Positions 56,385-64,000 of a stretch of DNA of 64,000 bases are shown piece after piece (position 1 is the stretch's first letter; each line of letters begins with the position of its first letter). The stretch spans positions 26,680,501 through 26,744,500 of the forward strand of contig NC_091666.1 of the NCBI RefSeq assembly GCF_042453785.1, given 5' to 3'. Below the pieces are notes generated by a model. The model saw only the letters and a list, made by a program, of their open reading frames with translations. It was not told the origin of the DNA and searched no databases. A program made the translations under genes and the position numbers. This DNA comes from Malus domestica (lineage: Eukaryota > Streptophyta > Magnoliopsida > Rosales > Rosaceae).

Positions 56385-59300
56385 TTGCTGAATGTAGACT
56401 TCTTCTTCAAGGACTCCATTTAGGAAAGCGGACTTCATCCCTTCGCCACTAATCTTGCCTTGTATCTTTCGACCTCTCCGTTGGCATTTTTCTTTGTCTT
56501 ATACACCCACTTGACTCTGATGGCTTTGTGTTCTTTTGGAAGAATAGTGAGTTCCCATGTATCGTTCTTCTGGATTGCTTCAATTTCTTCATCCATTGCT
56601 TTTCTCCACTTAGTATCTTGCACTTGCTTTTCTCCACTTAGTATCTTGCACTGCTTCTTGGAAGTCAACTGGTTCACAATCAGCAAAGAGACAGAAAAGC
56701 GTAGGATTATCAAGTCTTTCAGCTACCTCATAGAGATCTCGTAGACTTCTTGTGCGTGGTACTTCTCTTTCATTTAGACTCCCACTTGATGATGTTGATG
56801 CTGGTGAATTACCATGATTGGTTGATGTTGGTGAAGCAGGTGGAGTAGTGGATTCTTGTTAAACCTCTCTTGTTTGCTCCATCATCCCTTGTTCATTCTC
56901 TTCTTCAAACTGAGGAAAGAAGTGAAGATCACCTGCATGAGAGCAAAAATCCCATTCTCCTTCTTCATCGAACGTCACGTCTCGACTAATCACCGTCTTC
57001 CCATTGTTTGGATTATACAGCTTATAGCTTTTTTAATTTGAGTCATAGCTGATGAAGATGAACTTTTCACTTTTATCGTCGAGTTTGGTTCTTCTCTCGT
57101 CTGGTACATGTACATGGGCTATGCTTCCAAAAACTCTTAGATGGGAGATACCTGGTTTTCTTCCACTCCATGCTTCTTGCGGAGTCTTTCCCCACACACT
57201 TCTTGTTGAAGACTAATTTGATAGGTAAACAGCACATGCTACAACTTCTGCCCATAACTCCTTAGGCAATCTCTTGCTTTTGAGCATGCTTCGAGCCATG
57301 TCAAGGATGGTTCGATTTTTTCTTTCCGCCACACCATTTTGTTGAGAGGATCTTGGAACTGTCAAAGGTCTACGAATTCCATTGGCTTCACAGAATTCTT
57401 GAAATTTGTTCGAAGTGAATTCTCTTCCTCGATCAGATCTCATGGCTTTGATCTTGTAACCACTTTCTTTTTCTACAGCGGCTTTGAACTTCTTGAATGC
57501 TCCAAAGGCCTCTGATTTCTGCTTCAAGAAATATACCCAGGTTTTCCTTGAAAAATCATCAATGAAGAGAAGGAAATAATTATTTTTACCTAAAGAGCTT
57601 GGTTTTATTGGACCGCACACATCAGTGTGAATAAGCTCGAGTGGCTTCTGGGCTCTTGTGGTCGACTCCTTTGGAAAGCTTTTCCTGAACTGTTTCCTAA
57701 GTAAACATCCTTCGCAAGCTTGATCAGGGCGACTGATGCACGGTAAGCCTCTCACCATCTCCTTCTTGGATAATAACTTCAGTCCTCCAAAGTTAAGATG
57801 CCCAAAACAAAGATGCCAAAGCCAGGATGTGTCTTTGTAACATGTTTTGAGGCACTTTGCAACATCATTTTGAATATTCATAGGAAACATCCTATTCTTT
57901 GACATTTTCACCTTGGCAATTAATCTTCCTTTGTCATCTCTAAGAAAAAGGCTATAATTTTTCATGTGAATATCATAACCTTTTTCTAAGAGTTGACCCA
58001 ATCTCAAAATGTTGCTTTTCATATTGGGCACGTAGTAGACATTTGAAATTAATTGGTGACCGCCATTTTTCATGGGAATTAGGATATTACCTTTTCCTTT
58101 GACGGGTATTTTGGATTCGTCTCCAAAAGAAACGTTGCCACTCACCGATTCATTGAGCTCTACGAACATGCTTCTTCTTCCGCACATGTGGGTGCTGACG
58201 CCAGTGTCAAGGTACCATGTATAGTCTTGGTCTCCATCATTATTCTTGCATGCTAGTAGCACAACGCCATTATCTTCTTTCTTTTCTTTCACATAATTTA
58301 CGTTCTCATCAAGTCTGTTGCTTGGAGCTCTACATTCCCAAGCATAATGCCCAAACTTGTGACAGTTGTAGCATTGAACTTGAGATTTTTCATACCTTAA
58401 GTTTGAGCGTCCTCTTCCATGACCTTTTGTTGAGCTTCCTCCTCATTCGTAGTTGTTATGGTTGTTGAAGTTCCAACCATGTTCACGTCCACATCCGCGT
58501 CCTCGACCACGACTTCTTTCGTACTGGCTTCTCTCATTGTCGAAGCTTTCTTCTTTCTTCTTTGGCTGGACATGCATCTTGAGGAGCTGTTCATCATTCC
58601 CTTGCCTCTTCTTATATTTCTCTTCATATGCTTTTAGCGAACCCATTAATTGCTCTATACTAATTTCTTCCAAGTTTTTAGTTTCTTCAATCGTCATAAC
58701 AATGTGCTCGAACTTGGGGTCCAACGAGCGTAGTATCTTCTCCATAATTCTAACATCTTCCAACTTTTCACCGTTTCTTTTTAATTGATTAGAAACAACT
58801 AAGACTCTTGAGAATAATCAGAGATTGATTCAGACCCTTTCATTTGTAGAGATTCGAACTCACCTCTTAATACTTGAAGACGAACCTTTTTCACTTGTTC
58901 AGATCTTTGTAAGAGGTTTGAAGCTTCTCCTATGCTTGCTTGGCAGAGGTTGCACTTGAGACCTTCTCAAAGCCATTGTCATCTAATGCTTGGTAGATGA
59001 GGTAGAGAGCCTTTTTGTCTCTCTTTCTTGAATCTTTCAAACTCTCCTTCTGGGGTTGGGACAGAGTAGCTTCATCTTCAAGCTCAGTGTAGCCTTTCTC
59101 CACGACTTCCCATACATCGTGTGCTCCCAAAAGGGCCTTCATTTTGATACTCCAATTATCGAAGTTGTTGTTGTCGAGCAATGGAACTTGGAAGGCTGCC
59201 ATAGCGTTGCTAGCCATAGCTCTGATACCACTTTGTTGGGGATTAAAAAGACTTCACTACTTTGGAGTTGTTTATCTCACAAAGGAGTATGTAACACAGC

Positions 59301-59718
59301 GGAATTGATAGGCAAGAGAAAGAAAGAATACTCAAAGTTTTTACACAAGATTTTTATTCGCTCACAAACTTAGTACAAGAGGAAACACTCAAACACTCTT
59401 AGAAGCTTTGTTGCTTCTTCTCACTTCTCACTACTTGCTCTCTTGGTTGTTACAAATGGTATGGATACCTTCTCCTTTTATAGGCATGGATGGAACCTTG
59501 GAGAAGCATGGAAGCATCATGCTATCTAGATAATTCCACTACCTTCCTAAGCTAGAATCATCTACACTAATCTTGTATGTTGGTGGAATCCTCACCATTA
59601 TTCTAGATTTTTCCACCAACTTGAACTTTGCTAGAATTCTCTAGCATGTGCATGGATCTTTCTTTGTTCATGGGTTGGATCCATTATCTTTGGGTCAAGA
59701 CAAGATTACAATTCAACA

Positions 59719-60297
59719 CAGCCAAGCTTGGCTTCCTTGCCTCGGACTAAGCCGCCTGAAATCTACAAGAAAATTGGTGTTCGCACTATTTCAGAACCTG
59801 TGCGGAAGGAAGAAGTTTCTCTTGCAAATGATGCTGGACTACAAATAATCCCAAGGGAAAGATTGTTTGGAAAAGCGCTGCTGAGGCTGATTTGTGGATT
59901 TCTTGCTGGTCCTCCATTGAAATGGAAGTGGAGAAGAGGCGGAAAGCTGTCCAAGGTCTTGTAGACGTTGCTGTTGTGGAGACACCTGAACCAATCACTG
60001 TAATTTATGATATGCCACAATCTTTCTGGGGAAGTTTTAAATGTGAGGGGCACATGAAAGATATGGTGGGACAGGGAGAATTCCAAATTCTTCATCCAGA
60101 AGACAGACAAATCTAGTCGACAGAAGAGGACCATTGAGTTTGCTACGTAAATAGCTGAAGCAATATCCGAGTGTGTGCTGTGGGAGTTCACTGAACATAT
60201 ATCTGCACTTTCGGAGCTGATCAGGTTGGCATTTGTGCTATAATTCAATGAGGAAGATGTTGATTTCTTGAAGTCAAAGAATTTGCAGGTCTTCGTA
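59719..60297 (+). pseudogene. Locus B C-terminal region, decayed
   Basis: It resumes QPSLASLPRTKPPEIYKKIG immediately after copia element 2. It then reads EEVSLANDAGLQIIPRERLF and LICGFLAGPP, with a frame change near 59920. Several further breaks follow through DRQI-SRQKRTIEFAT and FNEEDVDFLKSKNLQVF. The last codons of the family (VEDAEFLNSAYPSI in locus C) are deleted, and the 3' flank begins at once. The match to locus C is close throughout, closer than to locus A. Confidence 0.85.
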
Positions 60298-62916
60298 TGT
60301 TTCTATAAAAAATAATGGTCTCTCTCAGCAGATGACTTCAACTCTATGTTATGCTATTCTGGTTGTGTGGTTTTTTACCTTTGGATTCTCATGTTATTCT
60401 GAACAAGTGGATTTGCTTCTTTTATCATATGAATTTATGAACCATATTTTGTCATCTGTTTTTTTTAACCTTCTACGGTTAACTGATTGTACAGTTGTAT
60501 GATCGCTGAATTATTTTCATAACATTGTTTTCTCTTTGTATTCTTCAGAAGTTATAGAAACGCCAAATAAATTACTAGTTAAAAAATGAATGGTTCTACT
60601 TAAGAATCTCTGTAATGACCATTTGTGCACTAAAAGAACTTAGATCACATACAAATTGAACCCCACTTTTATTTTCTTCAACCCCACTAAGCCAGACATC
60701 TTCAAGTTCTACTGCGAGTTGTTCTCAACCAAACCAACCACAAAGATGTTCGGCAGCAGATAGCCCAACAAGAAGGAATAAAATTGAAAAAAATTAAATT
60801 GTTCGGCCCTATACCACCGAACATTTATTGGCTCTCAGTCATCTAACAGTTCGTGACCAACATGGTTTGAGAAAGATTCTGACAAAAAACTTCCACGTTG
60901 ATGTCGTCGACACAGTCATAAATTCTCATAATAGAAAATGCTAAGCAAACTATATTTTAAAATCATATTTTGTAGATCACATGTTGTGGCGGTTAATGGT
61001 TGAATTATTTTTTTAAATCATCAAAGAAAGAGGAAGGGTAAGAGTTGATTTATATTTGAGACAGATAGAAGTAGTTTGTTGATACTGATCATTAGTTTCA
61101 ATTAATGCAAGGATTAGCTTTTATTTTTTTAATGGACCCATAGTCTTATTTCTAAATACAAATGAGGGGGATATAAAGGCAAACCTCGCTCGTTGATGGA
61201 AAAAATATAGCAAGTAATACAAGAGGGGAATAAAAAATTAACCCCACTTACAAAGAAAACATATGATAAGAATCATTTGAAACGATAGTTGGTAGAAGCA
61301 GAAAGATCATGAATATAAGCAGAAGTTGTACATGAAGAAATGTTAGACCACCAGTAATATGCATCGTGATTTGCACTAAAGTTAGTTAAGACATCGGCCA
61401 CACAGTTTACCTCGCGAAAGATATGGGAAACAAAAACACACATATGCTTAATCTGCCATAGACAGTTGCTTCAATCAACACGCAAATACCAAGGAATAAT
61501 AGAACTAGAGGGTTTAAGTAGTGAATCACAATAGTTGAGTCCGTCTCCAACCAAATGTGATGTCATTCAAGCACCCAAGCTACTTGAATAACCTCAATTA
61601 CAGCAAGAACCTCAGCTGCAATTGGACTAGAAAAATTCGTGGACAACGCAAAAGCACCCAAAGTAATACTCGAGAATCACAAAATACACCACCATAACCT
61701 GCACAGCCTGTAAACTTGAATGAACCATCAGTATTCACCTTGATCCACTTCACCATTGGAGGTTTCCTTTGAATGAACCATCAGTCTTTTCGTCTTGCTT
61801 GAGAATCTGTGCCGTTTTGTTTTCTCCTTTTGATTAGTTTCCAATGGACCTGCTCCCTCTTCCTCTTCGCACTTATTATGAATGCGATATTTGTCGATTT
61901 TCTTCTCAAACCTGTAAGGCGCGCTATCAATTTGCCTCTAAACTGTAATTTTAACCGATTATTTCGTAAACATTTATAATTAGTCAACTTTCCCCTATCA
62001 TTAAATTGTAGAATTTTTCATCCATCTTTGATCGCGTAGACATCAGACAAATGTACAAAACAAAAAAAGTAATTTTATCCCTCACCAAAACCTAATCTCT
62101 GCCAATAGAAGAGTTCTGAGCTTTGATGGATGGGTTGGTGAAACAACATAGAATTGAATATGTAAAACAAGTAGATGGATAGGGAGTTCTCGGACAGCAA
62201 GAAAATGGGAACATATTTGAATCAGTTTATGGAAAGCAGCTCAAGCATTGGTACCAAGAGAATCAGAACGTTGAATCTCATCGGCGTCTTCAACTTCTGA
62301 AGGTACTGATCAGAATCAATGAGATTCCAAGAGAGGCAGTAGGCCTACCCACGAGTGCCAAAGCTCCAATCGCACCGACACCGACCAACCAAGAGCATCG
62401 GAGACAGAGGAAGGTGAAGACGACGACATTTCCTTGTCCTCCGTCGTAAACCTACTATCGGAAGACTAAAAAATGAAAGCAACAGCGTCTTGGGTGTTGG
62501 TGAGGGGTTTCTGCCCTCCCATATTTCTCACTGCTGTCCATGTTACCAAGATGGATAGAATAAAAAAGATCGTACCCAGTGCACAAGGCTCCCGCTTTAC
62601 GCAGGGTTTGGGAGAGATTAAATAAAAAATTTCAAAGTCCAACAAAGGAGGGAAAGTGACTAATTACAAAAGTTTAGGAATAATCGGTCAAAATTAGAAT
62701 TCAAGAGGGAAATTGACAACAGTAACAAGTTTGAGGAGGAAACCGAGAAAAACCGGATGATGAGAAAACATGGTGCATAAAATCATATGGTAAAAAGAAG
62801 CACTCCCCTTGTTCAGAATAACATGAGAATCCAACGGTAGAAAACCACACAACTAAAACAGCATAAGAGTTCAAGTCATCTGCGGAGAGAGACTATTATT
62901 CTTGAAAGAAACATAA
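60298..62916. other. Spacer between convergent loci B and C
   Basis: 60298-60470 and 62745-62916 are inverted copies of the same 3' flank (shared ctggttgtgtgg/tagttgtgtgg and ggattctcatgttattctga). Between them lie a LINE RNase H fragment (61266-61775) and about 900 bp (61780-62740) with no recognised gene. The GC-richer patch at about 62330-62520 may be a gene fragment but was not identified. Confidence 0.6.
61266..61775 (-). mobile_element. LINE RNase H-like (RVT_3) fragment
   Basis: On minus, KWIKVNTDGSFKFTGCAGYG, GVFCDS matches the first strand and catalytic-Asp region of plant non-LTR RNase H domains. The C-terminal part reads CVFVSHIFREVNCVADVLTN and ends YRFK then stop (about 61281). 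Frame changes and stops separate the parts. No upstream reverse transcriptase is present, so this is a 5'-truncated or relic insertion. Confidence 0.72.
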
Positions 62917-64000
62917 CTAGATAGAAGGGTAGGCAGAATTCAGAAACTCTGCATCCTCGACGAAGATCTGCAGATTCTTCGACTTCATCAAGAAATCAAC
63001 AGCTTCCTCATTGAATTCTAGCACAAACGCCCACTTGATCAGCTCCAAAAGTGCAGGTATATGTTCAGTGCACTCCCACAGCACACAATCGGATACTGCT
63101 TCGGCGAAATATGTAGCAAACTCAATGGTACTCTTTTGTCCGCCTGATTTGTCCATCTTCTGGATGAAGAATTTGGAATTCTTCCTGTCCCACCGTATCT
63201 TACGTGTGCCTCTAACATTCAAAATTCTCCCAGAAGATAAAGGCAGATCATAACTTACAATGATTGGTTCATGCGTCTCCAATACAGCAACATTGAAAAG
63301 ACCTTGGACAGCTTTTTGTCTCTTCTCCACTTCCATTTCAATGGGAGGACCAGCAAGAAATCCAAGAATCAGCCTCAGAAGTGCTTTTGCGAACACTCTT
63401 TCCCTTGGGATTATTTGTAGTTCAGCATCGTTTGCAAGAGAAAGTTCTTCCTTGTGCACAGATTCAGAAATAACACGAACGCCAATTTTCTTGTACATTT
63501 CAAGCAGCTTAGTTCGAGGCAAGGAAGCCAAGCTTGGCTGAGGGTACCAAGCAAATATCAAGTGAGAAGACTGTTCGAAAAGACACTGTAACTGAAGGTC
63601 ATCGGCAATGAAAACATCTTCCTTGTTGGACAACAAGATTTCACCGGAGCCTGAATAAACTGGTACTTTCAAAAGGGCATCAGCAAGACTTTTCTCCGTC
63701 TTTAAATTCCAGTGTTTCGAAACATAAAGCCAGAACTTACAGCACTGATCATGTGACAATCCTCTTTTAGAACTTTCCCAAACTTTCCAAAGCTTCAAGT
63801 AATCATCAACCAAAGGTTGGGATCGTACTCTAAATGCACAACAGAAGAAATTAAGCAATTTTCGCTCATAGTGTTTCTTCAAAACAGTTAACTGCAAACC
63901 AAACAGCTCATCCTTGTCGTCTATAACACATTCATCTGCACCAACCCACTCTCCATTTTTATTTCCTTTCGGAATCCAGATCTTTCGGCCAGCCTCACTA
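62917..64000 (-). CDS. Locus C: C-terminal part of a NO VEIN/sacsin-like ATPase-family protein, runs off the window
   Basis: On minus the frame is open from the window edge to the stop at 62919-62917, about 361 codons. It begins GRKIWIPKGNKNGEWVGADE at the edge and ends VEDAEFLNSAYPSI. Conserved blocks are LFGLQLTVLKKHYERK, KLWKVWESSKRGLSHDQCCK, WYPQPSLASLPRTKLLEMYK, IPRERVFAKALLRLILGFLA, SGGQKSTIEFATYFAEAV and KSKNLQIFVEDAEFL. No stop, frameshift or insertion is visible, unlike A and B. The ATPase domain lies outside the window, so integrity of the whole gene is unknown. The protein's function is not established. By family, the N-terminal half is expected to bind ATP. Confidence 0.85.
   Translation of the reverse strand, partial: SEAGRKIWIPKGNKNGEWVGADECVIDDKDELFGLQLTVLKKHYERKLLNFFCCAFRVRSQPLVDDYLKLWKVWESSKRGLSHDQCCKFWLYVSKHWNLKTEKSLADALLKVPVYSGSGEILLSNKEDVFIADDLQLQCLFEQSSHLIFAWYPQPSLASLPRTKLLEMYKKIGVRVISESVHKEELSLANDAELQIIPRERVFAKALLRLILGFLAGPPIEMEVEKRQKAVQGLFNVAVLETHEPIIVSYDLPLSSGRILNVRGTRKIRWDRKNSKFFIQKMDKSGGQKSTIEFATYFAEAVSDCVLWECTEHIPALLELIKWAFVLEFNEEAVDFLMKSKNLQIFVEDAEFLNSAYPSI

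Larger units (their letters stand above)
52012..59718 (-). mobile_element. Ty1/copia element 2, broken, with an internal foreign LTR block
   Basis: LTRs at 59234-59718 (5') and 52012-52496 (3') are both 485 bp, TGTTGGGG to TTCAACA in plus reading. They differ at about 14 positions by eye (about 3%), so this is the youngest LTR element here. A primer-binding site matching tggtatcagagct lies at about 59218-59230 and a purine tract (aaaggggga) beside the 3' LTR. The flanks cagca and cagcc are a near-perfect target duplication. On minus the parts run gag (about 58440-59217), zinc knuckle (about 58325-58380), protease (about 58150-58240), integrase (about 57210-57800), reverse transcriptase (about 55800-56700, partly duplicated at 53074-53640) and RNase H (about 52510-52950). 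It is broken in several places. It is Tork/Tnt1-like by general resemblance. Confidence 0.88.

Noticed and set aside
1-64000. CRISPR array, operon, defence island or other prokaryotic system
   Set aside because: All regular repeats belong to transposons or minisatellites. Genes are spliced plant genes or fragments of them.

Overview
This is plant nuclear DNA: AT-rich, with spliced genes, Cassandra, copia and gypsy LTR fossils, Mutator-like (MULE), PIF/Harbinger, hAT and Helitron elements, and fragments of plant genes (PPR, SYP13-type syntaxin, LCB1, TIR1/AFB). It is from a eudicot. The repeat types resemble those of woody Rosaceae, but that is an impression, not a proof. No prokaryotic or organellar system is present.

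The host backbone is one gene family, a large plant protein with an N-terminal HSP90/histidine-kinase-type ATPase domain (NO VEIN/sacsin-like, Arabidopsis At3g48770 type). Three loci are present. Locus A (+) runs from 1885 to 30295. It is cut by a Pack-MULE at 3904-5046 and by a 21-kb Helitron block at 6112-27198. Locus B (+) runs from 43750 to 60297. It is reduced by internal deletions and interrupted by two copia elements and two MITEs. Locus C (-) runs from 62917 past the right edge and is open over its visible 361 codons. B and C point toward each other and share 3' flanks.

Layout: 1-1884 is non-coding and holds a Cassandra solo LTR. 1885-6111 is the 5' half of locus A, with a solo copia LTR in an intron and a PPR-carrying Pack-MULE in an exon. 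6112-27198 looks like two related Helitrons joined head to tail. The first carries syntaxin exons and the second LCB1 exons, all on the minus strand. A 4.4-kb PIF/Harbinger lies in the second, with a transposase broken by two stops and an apparently intact MYB-like second ORF. 27199-30295 is the 3' half of locus A. 30928-33617 is a second Harbinger whose transposase is inverted relative to its ends. 33998-41357 is an old copia-type fossil holding a TIR1/AFB fragment, a 2.3-kb solo LTR and a hAT element. 42099-43355 is a MULE with a captured intron-containing fragment. 43750-60297 is locus B with its insertions. 60298-62916 is spacer with a LINE RNase H fragment. 62917-64000 is locus C.

The genes do not form a pathway. 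The window records repeated insertion into a tandem/inverted ATPase gene cluster, and host exons carried by at least four elements. Insertions were dated against each other by eye from LTR divergence: about 3% for the copia at 52012-59718, about 5% for 45139-50258, and about 10% or more for 33998-41357. Only locus C and the Harbinger MYB-like gene look able to encode an uninterrupted protein over what is visible.
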